DNA of 64,000 nucleotides. Origin: Paramacrobiotus metropolitanus. Taxonomy: Eukaryota > Tardigrada > Eutardigrada > Parachela > Macrobiotidae. Below the pieces are notes generated by a model. The model made no database searches and was not told the DNA's origin. It worked only from the letters and a program-made list of their open reading frames with translations. Made by a program: the position numbers and the translations under genes. Below are positions 29,561-42,331 of the stretch, one piece after another; the first letter of the stretch is position 1, and every line of letters begins with the position of its first letter. The DNA lies in the NCBI RefSeq assembly GCF_019649055.1, contig NW_026570385.1, forward strand, positions 62,001-126,000. Reading direction: 5' to 3'.

Positions 29561-30902
29561 TTTGCTGGTAAAAATCTAATTCCGTGGTCGAAAATTTAGT
29601 ACAGCAACGTACGGTAGCGGTGTTTAGTGTGTGTAATATTCGTCATTTGGGTTCCCAACGTTTCGTTATGAAGAAAGCACCTGCGCAAGAAGGTTTCGAT
29701 ATTTTATTTTTTTCGTTTTTTGCAACCTTTTTCTGGCCTTATGGGACGTAACCAGTGAGTGCGTATTTTTTTGTAATTGTGGAGTAATTTAACAAATTCA
29801 GTCCTATGGTACTGGTTTGTTTGCATCGCTCTGTGGCTATTCCTTACAATAATTTTGCCCTTGGCTGATACATTTCATGTCTGGCATAATATATGAACAG
29901 AAAAATTGAGATATAATTTGAATTATCCGAGCCGACCCTAATTAAACCAGAACAACCAAAACGGCTTAGAAGCAAACTCAACATCTTCCACCGCCTTGGT
30001 CTGTCGTTCTTCAGCTGGATTTCGGTGAATAAAATCATGGGGAAAATGTATCCAATGTTGTTCTTCTAAGACCGAAGCCTTGATAGTAAGTTGTTCCAAG
30101 ACCGAGTCTTCCTTCCACTAATGCGGAATCCGCAAACCCCGCCCCATAGGGGTATAGGGGATTATTTATCCCGTTTACGTTTCAATAGACTTCAACTGGC
30201 GGAGTCGTTTCCCAGCGAGTTAAAAGTTTCGCCCAATTTTGTACTGAGCACGCCGACCTTCGTGTAAAATTTTACCTCCATATGGCATTTAAGGTCACTT
30301 TTCACCAGTTCGGCGTAAATAAACCAACAAAGGCCGTCGTGCCGATCGATACTTGCCTGTTCCATGCCATTAAGCCAAGCCAGTACGTGTGCCGGATGTT
30401 TTTAATCGATATCCTCCGGCTTCTGTCGACTAACTACGTTTGTGGCCGCGTTGGTATATAACCAACGCGGCAGTGTGTAATAAAGTGGGAGTTCTTGGGC
30501 CAGGCTCTACGGTCTTAGGTTGTACAGTTTTCTGGATATACGGAATGCCTGAAAAGGATATGATTGGCCCAGCCTCGGTGGATACACGCATGTTATTCTT
30601 TTAGGCGTGGTGGGTAAGCTGACGACAATGTGGTGCCATCCAAATACTCGCCTATATCTGGCGCCAGAACTGTACATCGTCTATTTTGCATGTGATTTTG
30701 ATTTTGCATTGAAAACGCTACTGGACAGTCTGGACTGGACTGGACCAGTAGACTCGAGCGGGTATGATAATGCTGGTGATGCAGCGAGAGCTACGACATA
30801 TTATAAACGTGTACACTATAAACAAGGCCAAGCCGAAGAAAGAAAAGAACGACTGCCAATGCTCTCTCGTTTATTACGCTCTTTCATGACCATATATATA
30901 TC
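29561..30902. other. No gene seen
   Basis: Short unremarkable frames only. Confidence 0.45.
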
Positions 30903-31095
30903 CTCCTGTGTGTAAGACAGGAGCCGAAAAATCGATGATCACTCCGTGGCCATGCGTGTGCCACGGAGTGATCACGCATGCACGTCATCCTGCTGGAGCA
31001 GCACCGGGATCAATATTCCTTTCTGTGGCCATGCATGTGCCACAGAGAGGGAACCTGCCTACCAGACCGCAAACAGGTCTGTGGGATATCCCACA
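30903..31095. repeat. Cluster of five strong hairpins
   Basis: The stems are: 30,903-30,909 with 30,917-30,923 (7 bp); 30,936-30,950 with 30,960-30,974 (15 bp perfect, 9 nt loop); 31,022-31,029 with 31,039-31,046 (8 bp, same loop with one change); 31,063-31,068 with 31,076-31,081 (6 bp); and a 16 bp perfect palindrome at 31,080-31,095. The second and third share the core GTGGCCATGC.TGTGCCAC. Confidence 0.8.
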
Positions 31096-31738
31096 ATAAC
31101 GCGAACGCTTGCTCTGCCGGTCTAATGGAGTAAGGAAACACGGGCCACGCGGGGCAACTTTTTCGACATCGGAATTACATACAGTCGTCTGCAACTGTTG
31201 TCTGATAAACTGGTATTCTTGCTCCATTCTTCTCTCCCGGGATGTGTTGCCTACGAGGAAACCGCAAGCGCTAAGAGAAAGCGAGCACTTCCAGAATATG
31301 GCTGCAATACGAATTAGAAATGCCTAGGGCAAACGCAACAACGGCAGCGATTATTCAATCCCCAGACAGGTTTCCGCGGGAGCGCCGGACATGATCCCAA
31401 GACCAGTGTTCTACATTTTCCAGTGCACCACGTACTCAGTAAAGAACGACGGTAATAATGATACCGAATGGTGTCAGAATGTTGACGATAAGTACACCAA
31501 ATGTCACGTAGGGCTTATTGTCACATCATAAACCGTGACAACTCCAGGTCTCATAAACCGAAACCCGGTCTGCTGCCAGTATGGCAGCTCGCCCCATATA
31601 TCTGATGTGGGACTATTTACCTCTACATGGGAACGCACGGAAGGAAAATGGAAACAAGGCTTTTTATACGGTTCGTAATTTTACCGCCTCTAAACACACA
31701 AGCCGCGTTGGTTTTAAACCAATGCAAACTCTAACATA

Positions 31739-32300
31739 CAGCACGGGCTCTATGGCCAAAATGACGTAGGGCACAAAACAGGTTATACAATACTAACATT
31801 CACGTTTCTTGAATAACATTGTGAGTCGTCAGGATGACAGTGCTGACTACTACAACTGGATCGGTTTGTCTGGATACTGGAAAGTAATACCATCTATCGG
31901 CTGAAGATGCGAATTCTACGGTGATTTTGGGAAGACGATGGTTCCGCTGATGGCACCCACAGCCAGATAACTGAAACAGTGATGCCAATGAAATCTACTG
32001 ATCATTAGTCTTTGTACGATTTCAGTACCTGACCTTTGAAAACCATTGAAATTGGCTAACTTGGTTGTACCTTCTAGCACTTCTTTCAAAGAAATCGCTT
32101 GTGGCTACAGATACTTAACATGGGCTCTATGGCAGAAATGCCATAGGGCAAAAAAAATAACAGGAGACAACAAGGAGGTAGCCAGGAGGCTACTTACATA
32201 ACACATGGCACAAACGACAGGAGACAACAAGGAAGTAGCCAAAAGGCTACTTACATAACACATATTGTATGTAGTCAGCATGACAGTGCTGACTACCATA
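31739..32300. repeat. Locally duplicated sequence
   Basis: A block ACAGGAGACAACAAGGA(G/A)GTAGCC...GGCTACTTACATAACACAT is present twice in tandem (about 32,159-32,205 and 32,218-32,264). GGGCTCTATGGC occurs at about 31,745 and 32,123, and a GATGACAGTGCTGACTAC or similar motif at about 31,830 and 32,278. This looks like a decayed satellite or nested repeats. Confidence 0.6.
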
Positions 32301-32542
32301 CTACACTCCTTCGAGGAAAGGACAAACATATACAAGACAAGAAAAAGAATACTAAAAATACAATAAGGAAAATAATTACTCACATGCACTAACATTAGGA
32401 AGTTTTCAAATTCATAAGAGAAGTAATAATTATATAAAGTTACACGAAAACAAGGATTTCTCACTGTAGTCGTAGTAGTTGGGTTTCGCACTGTAGTCGT
32501 AGTTGTAGATGTAGCTATCGTAGACAGCGGTTGTTTGCTATA

Positions 32543-32546
32543 CTAG
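32543..32546. repeat. Target-site duplication CTAG (left)
   Basis: CTAG precedes the 5' LTR and is repeated at 48,602-48,605 after the 3' LTR. Confidence 0.85.
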
Positions 32547-32849
32547 TGCTAGGCGATCGGTGCCACCGCCCAGGATAGTGGTTACGTTTGGGCGTTTGGG
32601 GCAGCACCGAGTCTGCCGTGTTCGATCGTGTTGCCTTTTTTAGTTGGTTTTTTGCACGCTTCCAAATCTGGATAAAATTCCAGATTTGTCCCATTGTCGC
32701 CTTGAGGTTGTCTTTGCCGCCGTATTTCCTTTCTGGAATACAGCGTTTTCATTCGGGCTTTATTGTTCCTCTTTGCTAAACAATAAAGATCGTTTTGGTA
32801 GTGCCCGCGTATGGGCACATTTTTGTGTGGCAGTCGCAGGCCACTTTCA
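32547..32849 (+). repeat. 5' LTR (303 bp)
   Basis: Starts TGCTAGGCGATCGG and ends GCCACTTTCA. AATAAAG lies near the 3' side and could serve as the poly(A) signal. It matches the 3' LTR at 48,291-48,601. Confidence 0.95.
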
Positions 32850-32861
32850 TGGTGGAGATGC
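32850..32861 (+). promoter_or_regulatory. Candidate primer-binding site
   Basis: TGGTGGAGATGC starts directly at the LTR edge with the usual TGG, complementary to a tRNA 3' CCA end. The primer tRNA was not identified. Confidence 0.5.
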
Positions 32862-34648
32862 TAGTTCGATCCCCGTAATCCTGTACTGACTAGCAGATTT
32901 TCTTTACGGTTAGCAGGCATTTTGCCTTGCGCGCCGCATTTAGCCGATAATTTCATTTTAAATTAAATTGCCACCGTGTGTGCGTTATTAACTGCGCGCA
33001 CTTGCCGATTTTCCTGTACGGTCAAGCGGATTCCACGCTCTCGCTACAGCGCAGTGTGGAGTTGAGCCGTACCAAAAACCCGGAAGGCATCAGCATCGTC
33101 AACCGACACATCGCGGAGGACCGGAGCTGATTTCCCCACGCCATCAACCGATAGCTGGCATCCCCGCACATCGGACGAACGACCAGACCTTGGGCATTCA
33201 TCCGTGAGGGAGCAGCAAAGCGGATTCGAGATCCTGCGTTCCGGACGACAGTCGGAAAGCAGCACACCGAACGCACCGCACCGTCAACCGTTTCGTCACG
33301 CCTGTCAGGTAGGCCGCTCTGCTTTGCCGCAGAAATCGACGTGGTCTTCTGACCTATTTAGCCGAGCAATTTTCCGTAAGGATCATTGTTAAATTTTGCA
33401 AATTACTAGTCGATAACGGGAGCTGTTAAAAGCTACCGTATTTAACTGCCGTTTACCGTGAATGTGTCAACATTTCACGGTCGATTTATTTATGCCGTTT
33501 TCGCAATCTACTGCCGTTTTCGATCACTTAAAGAACTCTTGAATACTTCTAGAATCTTTGTAGAATTTTTCCGTGTAATTCTAGAAGCAATTGCTCTAGA
33601 ATTACTTAAAATTTCGCCGTGTGCAGTAGCTCTAATTGCTACTGCACTTTATCGTCGTTTTGCCGTATAGTCGTCACCGTCTTGTGGTAAAATAAAGCGG
33701 GATTTTCTCGTGAATTTCACTACCGTAAGCCGCAGATTAATTCACAATATTTTTGTGAAAAAGCCGAACCAATTTTGACCGATAGAATTAAAATTAAGCC
33801 GTACAATTTCAGAATTAATGTACGTAATAAACTATTCCGAAATTGGTGAATAATTCCACTGAAATTATAGTGGAAATTCCGACAAAAGTAGCCGATAATA
33901 TCAAACGAATTATCGTTTGATATCGCCGAAAACCACGAGTTTTATTTTAGTAAAAATACTAAATTGTCGAAGTAGGAAATAGACGGGATATTGCGTGTGT
34001 GAAATCCCGGCCTGTGTGTGATACTGTTCCGCATTATCACACTGGACCGTTGTCGATAATTATTCGAATTATTATTTCGAATTGCTGAAATTTTACCGAA
34101 ATAATTTCAGTAGGAATATTGAAATTATAAAGCCGAAAAACAAATCGAAATTATATAAACAAGAAATTATATCGAAAATTGCCGACGAATCTTGGAAATT
34201 CCCCAGATTCGACAGTGAGCCGTATACGGAAGTAACAGGTAACCGCGTCAGGTTACCGACCTATCAGCCGTATACATGTATGCGGAAGTGTTTAATTAAA
34301 TTGTACGTAACTGCGGTACAATTTTGCGACCGATAATTATTAATAATTGTTGGTCGGTACCGAGTTATATTGTAATCCGATAAGTTGTAATTGAGTAGTA
34401 TGGCATACCGAAAGTGCCAGTACAAACTAGCGAACCGAACGTGTAAATTGTAATTGTAAAGTATAACAATCGCCGAAATTAATCGATTATTGCCTTTTCA
34501 TTTCGATCGGAAGTCTTTTTGTGACTTAGTCGATTTCGCGCCGACCCATACATGGGAATTGGAAAACGACTTGCCGTTTGACTTACCGTATTCGTTATTG
34601 GAATACAACCGTAATAATTACCGTTTATATTTCGATAAAATTGCTGAT
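32862..34648 (+). other. Long untranslated leader of the LTR element
   Basis: About 1.8 kb without a supported gene. By hand I count about nine GCCGA pentamers here, plus many GCCGT, several-fold above chance. A frame without ATG from about 34,470 leads into gag and looks partly coding, so the original start may lie a little upstream. Confidence 0.6.
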
Positions 34649-37161
34649 ATGGAACGAACACCAGTAAATAAGGCGAAACAGTTCGCGAGTAATCTTTTAC
34701 GAACGGCTGATCGAATTATTCGAAATCAGCCGAAAGAAACAGAAACAAATGATAACGGAGCCCGCAATGTTACCCGCGGGAAAGCGAAACAAATAGCAGC
34801 CGGTGGTGATGAAGTAGTACATCAGGTACTACAAACAAATAAAAGAAAGCCGAAAAGAGCACCATTAGCCGATCTACCAGTACCTGAGTCGGTAGAACAG
34901 CCGGCCTCGCCAATGGTCCCTAAGGATCTGAACGAGGCCATGATCGAAGTAGAGACACAACCGAGTGTCGAACGAGTCGATAGCGTAACAGCGTCGACAA
35001 CGTCGACCGAATCGTCGGTATCGCTGATTAATATTAGCGAAACAGCGTCCAAGGAGTCGATCGACTCTTCGGACGAAGACGATGACGAGCCGACAACGGT
35101 AGTACCGTTAATGCCGAAGGCGCACTCCAGCCCGAGCCTTATCGATAAGGTTTTGGGAAAGGACCTGACGCCGGTCCTAAAAATTCCGATGATTCAGCAG
35201 TTACAGCCGACATTAAAAAGGGGGCCTCGGTTCAGCCTGTTAATGCAAGCTACCGATACAGTGGTAGAATTGCAGAACCAAGTATCGGACTTTAGAGTCC
35301 GATATGAAAAAGCCGAACAAGATATCGCAAAACGCAATAAGACGATTTGCGATACGAAAGCCGAACTGGATGATCTAAAAGAGCAAATACGAACGGCTAA
35401 AGGCTCCCATAATAAGGCAAGCGAAGCCGCTGTCGGGCTTGCTGCTCAGGTTAGACACCGTGACAATAGGATTGATAAACTAAAAGCCGAATTACAAAAG
35501 GCACAAGCCGAACTAAAATCCGAAAAGAATTCGTCGACCAACTTCCGTAATCAGTATCTCGAAGCTATACAAGAGAATGGGAGTTGAGTACGGAGTCGAA
35601 TGACCGACTCGCTTCGATCTCTATGCTGCAAGAGTCGAGTGAGAGATACCGGTCGGAATTTAACATATTAGCCGAAAAGTACAACCGCCTGTTGGCAACG
35701 CACCAGCAGATGATAGCTGCCGCCGAAAACCAAATCGATTATGAAGAACGGCCGCCTACGCGAATGCGTGCTGGCCAGCCCGAAACCATGCACTCCCGCA
35801 TGGAGCCGGCCCCAGTAGAACATATCAGCCGACAGCAGGTTTCCCAAGTAGAGGTAGTCGCAAATTGCGATGCCCTGCGGGAAGAACTGCGTAAACTAAG
35901 TAAACGAACGAGCCGAAGCAATAGTCCGTTAAGGAAAGCCGACCTAGCCGACGCCATACGACAGCCGGTTCCCAGGCCGTCGTATAATGGCAGTAAAGAA
36001 GACATTGATAGTTTTCTCATCAAGTTTGAGCAAGCCGCAAAAGAAAATCGATGGGTTAGCGATGAGCGTAAGATAGCCGAACTGGCCTACTACCTGAAGG
36101 ATGAGGCGGTCATCTGGTACAACGGCCTGCTCACGTCCCCAAATAAGCCGACTACGTACCGGGAGTGGCGTAACCAATTGGTTGCGCGGTTCGGAGATAC
36201 CAGACGCTCTGTAAATGCGTTGTCCGAACTCACGAACCGAACGTACCGACCAGGTCAGGAATCGCTTGAGAGTTTCTTTCAAGCGATGATGACGTTGAGA
36301 GATAAGGCCGGGTAAGCCGGTACGCCGGATCAATTCGTGACCTTTCTAATGAAGGGTATAAAGTCGCATGCAACTCTGCACGATAAGATCGAGGGCATGG
36401 ATCCTCGTACGCCGGAAGAATTCTTAGAGAAGATTCGCTAGTTGACGGCGAGCAATCCCGAAAAGTATGTGATTCCAGTCGGCAGTAAACGTAAGAATCA
36501 AGATGCCGACTCTGTGACCGTTCGTACGGTACAGACCCAGCCGAAGCCGGTGAGCTACGCGGCAGCAGCTGCTAGCCCGCCGCGCCCCAATAATAATGGG
36601 GAAAATCGCAGACCATACCGACCAGCTAATAATGGTAATGGTAACGGTAATGGTAATATTAGGCCAGCAGGCAATGCCAATAATAATAACGGCAATGTTA
36701 GGCCAGCCGGCAATAACAACAATAATCAACAGTCGAACCGTTCCCAGCTGTGGGCCGAGAACGCCGAACGTATTCCCGAGAATACTGACCGGACTCCACG
36801 GTTGGAGAAGCCGATGAGAAATGTTCAAGTAGTAGAGTACTGCCAGCAGTGCGATGTCTGCGGGCACTACTTTGAGGCATGTCAGTTTAAGGACGTGCCC
36901 CGAGCCGAAAATCCAATCTATTTGTCGTATCATGACCCGGTAACTGGAAATCGCCGGTACGCCCGAGATTTCCGGAGCCGAAGCCAAGCCGGTAGTGGAG
37001 CGGGTACGCCTAACAGCGGCCGCTCCCGAAACAATTCACAGTCGCGTGCCCAAGGCCAAGGCCGACCGATCGGTCCACGGCCGACGTCACGTTCACCGCC
37101 GCCGAATCAAAACGAATACGCCGCATCAGCAAGTAGCCAGGAAAACGACAACGGGGAGTAA
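34649..37161 (+). pseudogene. gag: Gag polyprotein with coiled coil, capsid domain and CCHC knuckle; disrupted
   Basis: The start is set at the ATG 34,649 (MERTPVNKAKQF). An acidic Ser-rich region is followed by a long Lys/Glu/Ala-rich coiled coil (about 35,230-35,720) that crosses a frameshift at about 35,580. The retrotransposon capsid domain lies at about 35,970-36,310 (SYNGSKEDIDSFLIKFEQAA, then EAVIWYNGL). In-frame stops TAA at 36,313-36,315 and TAG at 36,439-36,441 interrupt it; the same frame continues. The tail has an Asn/Gly-rich stretch and one zinc knuckle CQQCDVCGHYFEAC with CX2CX4HX4C spacing. Gag forms the particle and binds the RNA. Confidence 0.88.
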
Positions 37162-37181
37162 CTTCCGGCAGTACTCCCCGG

Positions 37182-38084
37182 TTGCCTGGTGAAATGCCGG
37201 ATACTACTGAGATAATAACTATTAGTGGTATCCGAATCACCGAACCGACCGACCTAAACGAGCCGATTATAAATGAAATCAATATCGATAAGTCTAACGC
37301 CGATTCAACTAAAGAGCCGAAGCGAGCACCACCGTTATTGGTGTGGGCTCGTATCCTAGGCACAACCGTAATGGTTATGATCGATACTGGAGCCGAGACT
37401 TCACCCATCTCGAATGAGTTCGTCGATGAGCTAAAACTAGAAAAACTACCGTTAGTTAAGCCGCTAAACATTAGAGGAATCGGTGGTATGTGTGGATTTC
37501 TAGTAACCCACTACTGCACGGTACCCGTAAAAGTATTTGGCGAACTAATCAGCCATTTTTTCTATATTAAGCCGACTGTCGACGACACTAAAGTGCTAGT
37601 AGGCCAGGACTTCTTGGCTGGTGCCAACTATGGTTTCCGCAATAACGAAGTACAATGGATCCGTAGGATCCACACTATTGTGGTCGAACCAGCAGTTGTT
37701 GAATCTATAAAGCCGAAGACTATTGAACAAATTGTTCCGATACCCGTGGCATCGGAACCAACTATTAATACTATTGATATTTCTAAGGAGCCGACCCCAA
37801 AAGCCGAAATTCTTCCGATACCCGTGGCAAAGGCCACGAGCAAGAGAATTAAGCTACCGCCGCCGAGAAAGTCGTTCGCTAAGTTATGGCAAGAATATCG
37901 AGTTTTTGTAACCGAAGTACAAGAACTGACGAAATTGTTCCATAAAACCCGACAAGATATCTTTGTCTTAGGAGACGACAGTACGCCGATTTCAGGCATT
38001 AGTCCTAAGGAAGCCGAGCAAATTGCAGATAATCTAGATTCTGCTTTTACAGCCGAGTATCTCTTGATGCTAGAGAAGCATTAG
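37182..38084 (+). pseudogene. pro: Aspartic protease (PR) region of pol
   Basis: The frame differs from gag, as expected for a frameshift-expressed pol. VMIDTGAETSPISNEF holds the catalytic Asp-Thr-Gly-Ala and VLVGQDFLAG is the downstream conserved block. A basic Pro-rich linker follows. A TAG at 38,082-38,084 ends it in frame with the next part. Confidence 0.85.
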
Positions 38085-38087
38085 AAG

Positions 38088-40720
38088 TTGAAGGAAGCAT
38101 TTGAGTACTTTAAATATAATGTACCGTATGTTTTGCGAGCCGATTTGGAAGAAATGCTTAAATTAAAACCCGAGTCAGCTGCCAAGCTGCCCTATCGATT
38201 AAAACCGAAATATAAGCCGAATAATGTGCCTCCCGAAACGGAGGGAATAGCTAAAGCTAACCGAGCGCCTCGGGCACACTTTCACCCAACGGCGACCGTA
38301 ATAGAGTTTAGCAAAGACGAGCCGACTACAGAATGTAGACCACAACTGGAACCGAGCGATGATGTCGCATGTAACAATGCGAATGTCGAATCAAACGAGC
38401 TGAATCTTGCCGATACTGTAGCTAGTAATGTACCAGACCTAAACGAAACTCTATCCAGTATTCAATCCTTTGACGCGTCTGATCTAATCATTGCAAACGT
38501 AGAGCCGGTAGTAAATACTGAATCTACGCCGATTAATAGGGAATCAGCTGAACCTGATCAGTCAACTGACCCCGCAGCTATTGATAAGACTTGGAAGTTT
38601 TCCGAGTCGCCTACTATTGAATCTACTTCTCGTAGCCCACGCCTCCAATCGATTAAGGTGTTCGCTACCGATAAAATTCTAATTAATCCTGGTATAAATA
38701 TGGCTGCAGTAGTAGCACGATTCGATCCAACGGAAGAATTTTCTACCGATAAGTTTATGTTCTTGCCGAGCCCACATGTTTACATGGAGAGGCATATTAA
38801 GCCGATTGAAGGAGTCGTAAGACCAGCCAATGGGAAATTTGAACTGGGATTGTTAATTTCCACAACAGCCGAAAGTCGATCAAGAAAGGTCAATTCATCG
38901 GTTATCTCGAGCCGTATGAAGAGATAGAAGATGATGAGATCTGTATTAATTCCGTTGAACTAGCCGAACGATCGCCGGAAGAACACCAAGAAATCCGAAA
39001 AGCCGTTGATACGCTTAAGATAAACTCTAAGCTAACAGCCGAACAAATAGCGAAGATCAAGGAAGTATTTCTTGAATATCCGGATCTATTCGCTACTAAA
39101 CGCCGACCTTTTGGTGACGTTACAATCGTAAAGCACCATATTGATACGGGTGATTCCCCGCCGATTAAATGTAAGCCGCACCGTACCTCCTGGCGGGGTC
39201 GGGAGATAGTCGAAGAGCATGTTAAAGAAATGCCCGAAAAAGGAATTATTCGCCGATCAAATAGAAACTGGCGTTTCCCAGTTGTGCTGGCTTCTAAGAA
39301 GAATCCAGATGGCACTATCGGTACGCGTTTCTGCGCCAACTACGTAAAGTTGAACGACGCAACGAAAAAGAATAATTACCCTTTGCCGTCACCGGATGAA
39401 TTACTTCAATCCGTAGCCGATAATGAATACTATGTAGGTGACGATTGTAATGCCGGGTTCTGGCAGATACAAATGGCCGAAGATTCAATCGAAAAAACTG
39501 CGTTTATCACGCAAGACGGTCTTTTTGAATTTTTGCGCATGCCCTTCGGTGTGTGCAATGGGCCGGCAACATTCCAAGAGACTATGAATAAGGCTCTTGT
39601 AGGAGTACGCAATGAGAATATCTTTGCGTATCTTGACGATATCACTGTAGCCGCAACAGATTTCGACGATTTGATTCGTAAGATCCGATTAATGTGTGAA
39701 TGCCTCGTAAAGGTCGGCTTCACGCTTAAGCCGAGCAAGTGCCATGTCGGTGAAACCGAGTTGCACTTCCTTGGACACATCGTATCTAAAGCCGGAATCA
39801 AAACCGATCCGGACAAAATCTCCGCGATTCAACAATATCCGAAGCCGCAAACTGAGAAGGATCTTCGATCTTTCCTCGGTTTATGCAATTATTATCGCAA
39901 GTTCGTTAAGGACTTTGCAAGCCGAACCCGAGCCATGTATGGCTTGCTAAAGGGTGAAATCGATGTGAAGATTAAATGGACAGCCGAACATGATGCCGAG
40001 TTTGTCGATTTGAAGAATGCGTTGATAAACGCGCCGGTTTTGGTCAAATTTGACCCAAATAAGCCGACCGTTATTGAGTGCGATGCTAGTACGGTAGGGA
40101 TAGGAGCTATCCTACATCAGGATGGTCACCCGATTGTATATGCTAGCAAACTCCTAACCGAAGCCGAACGTAAATATCCGATTACCGAATTGGAATGTAT
40201 GGCTGTGGTATTCGCATGCCGTAAGTTCCGACACTTTATCGAATACTCACATTTCTATGTACAGACCGATCATCAGGCGTTAACAAATTTGTTACGTTCT
40301 GTGTCGAGAAAAGAAGGCTTGAACGGGCGCCTTACCCGTTGGGCACTTCAGTTGAGTAGCCACAAGATGACTATTCAATATCGGCCGGGCAAACAATGCG
40401 ACAACGCCGATGCTTTAAGCCGTCATCCAGTCGGACCACCGGTCGAGACTGCCGACGATGATGACTGGGACGATATGAAAGATCGGAAGTTTAGTACTCC
40501 GACCATTCGAGTGGTCACTATCACCGATCCAGCCGAACATGATGAAGACGAAGATAATTTTAAGTATTATCGAACCGAACAGGAAAAGAATCCTGTAGTC
40601 AAAAAGCGAATTCACGCCCTTGAGGGCCGAGCCGAAAGTACTCACTTGATCAAGCGCGATCCATACTTTGTTATGGAATGGCGTTTTGTACCGATTAACC
40701 GAAAAAGACGGCCGCCTTGA
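38088..40720 (+). pseudogene. pol: Reverse transcriptase and RNase H (Ty3/gypsy)
   Basis: A pre-RT region rich in acidic residues runs in the protease frame to about 38,860, where a one-base shift leads into the RT frame (IKKGQFIGYLEPYEE). RT blocks are FPVVLASKKNPDGT, RFCANYVKLNDATKKNNYPLP, GFWQIQM, FLRMPFGVCNGPATF and the catalytic FAYLDDI. Then come the connection (FLGHIVSKAGI, RSFLGLCNYYRKFV), RNase H (VIECDAS, ELECMAVVFACRKFRHF, YVQTDHQAL) and the family tail DNADALSRHP. Another frameshift near 40,680 leads into the integrase. Confidence 0.95.
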
Positions 40721-42087
40721 CCGACGGTTCGTTGTGCCGAAGCATATGCGTGTCGATATAATGCATGCTATGCATGATACGCCGGCAAGTGGACATCTGG
40801 GTCAACTAAAGACGTATCAGGCAATTGCGCTTCGTTATTATTGGGACGGCATGGTTGCCGATATCGATAAGTATGTACGCAATTGTTATTTGTGCCAACA
40901 CCGTAAAACCGAACGGAAGGCACCGCCGGGTAAGCTACAGCAGATAGCTATCAGAGCCCCATGGTTCCGAGTTCAAGTCGACTTGAAAGGGCCTTAGCCG
41001 ATTACCCCAAGAGGTAATACATACATAGCCGTCGCTATTGACGAATTGACTAAGTTCGTAATAGCTAAGCCGATTCCTAATGCGAAAAAGGAAACTGTCG
41101 CCAGTTTCCTGATTCACGGCGTATTTCTGCCTTATGGCACGCCGCATATCTTGAGTACTGATCGTGGAACTCATTTCCACAATAAGCTACTTGAAGCGAT
41201 CAACCATCGTTTAAAGATTCAGCATCACTTTGGTGCTGCCTACCATCCAATTGGTAGAGGCTTAGTCGAACGCCAAATGCAAACAATTGCCGATTCGTTG
41301 GCAATGTATGCCGCCGACGGACGGGAAAAGAATTGGGATACCATTCTCCCGTTCGTAATAGCCGCTAAGAACCGAGTTCAGAATAAAACTATTCATATGT
41401 CGCCGTACTATATGTTGTACGGACGTGAACAGGTTATTCCAGCCGATACGGTCACTAAGACCAACATACCAGCCGACATGCGTCAGCTGAATACAAGGAC
41501 GAATTTCGCCATAATTTAGCACGAGCGCATGAGTTAGCCGAAATTTACATGAGAGAAGAGTTTATTAAAACGGCCGAACGTTTTAATAAAAAACGCCGGG
41601 AAGACGACTATCAGATCGGTGAACTAGTCCTTCTAAAGCGAGAGAAGAAGAAGGGTGAAACCGAATCTTTTCGAGATAAATTCGGAGGTAGAAGGGAAGT
41701 TACTGGCTTTCCGTATACCAATGCCGTCGAAATCGAAAATAAAGATAAGCCGGGAGAAACTCGCATCGTGAATTGCGAGCGTCTCAAACGCTACAATACT
41801 ACTGAAGAGAATCGTAAGGGAATAACCAGTACGATCTCCTGCCGAAATCTGCCGAAAACGGTTTAAATGTGAACGCTGAGCCGTTCATACCGGCCGACAC
41901 AGCAGAAGCTGTTGAAGCTACAGACGGAGCTGTTGAGAATAACGCCGACGTCGTCGTTGACGATGACCAGTGGGAACCCGAAAATGTGGTTGTCGAAAAT
42001 ACTAGCCGTAAAAATAATAAGAAGAAGCCGATTAAACTCAAGTTACATGTGCGCCGTAACAAAAACGGATACGTACATGTACGTTAA
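40668..42087 (+). pseudogene. int: Integrase (HHCC, rve core, C-terminal domain), disrupted
   Basis: The zinc domain shows H in GHLGQLKTY and CYLCQHRKTE. The rve core has DLKGP followed by an in-frame TAG at 40,995-40,997, then AIDELTKFVIAKP, STDRGTHF with the second Asp, and a Glu in GRGLVERQMQ. The third acidic residue is in place. A frameshift near 41,490 leads to the C-terminal region (MREEFIKTAERFNKKRRE, then GELVLLKREKKKGE), and another near 41,820 to an acidic, then basic tail ending at 42,087. Confidence 0.9.
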
Positions 42088-42331
42088 TTGCCTACTATAT
42101 CCCCACTACAGTGAGGTTCGTACCTCCCGCCGAATAAATCCCCACTAATTGTGTGGTCCATACCTCTTGTCGAAATTACCAGCCGCTCCAATCTGGAGAT
42201 CTTTCACTATTAATCTTGAAATTATTAGTGATTAGTCGTGCCGATTAATTACTGAAATAATTTTCGAATTATTCATGTAATTAATAAGCCGTACAACTCA
42301 CCGGGCTTACTGTGTTGTAGGCAAAGTCGGG
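42088..42331 (+). other. Spacer between pol and the extra genes
   Basis: Contains two similar short blocks with CCCCACTA and GTACCTC or TACCTC (42,100-42,180). A similar CCCCCACT...GTACCTCG recurs at 44,933-44,961, so each extra gene is preceded by the same type of motif, possibly a splice acceptor or internal signal. Confidence 0.4.

Noticed and set aside
32105-32491. Minus-strand frame with a repeated CYVSSLLATSLLSP segment
   Set aside because: The protein repeat merely reflects the local DNA duplication; no other coding sign.
36313-40997. Programmed stop read-through in the LTR element
   Set aside because: Stops occur at several unrelated places together with frameshifts, so decay or sequencing error is simpler.
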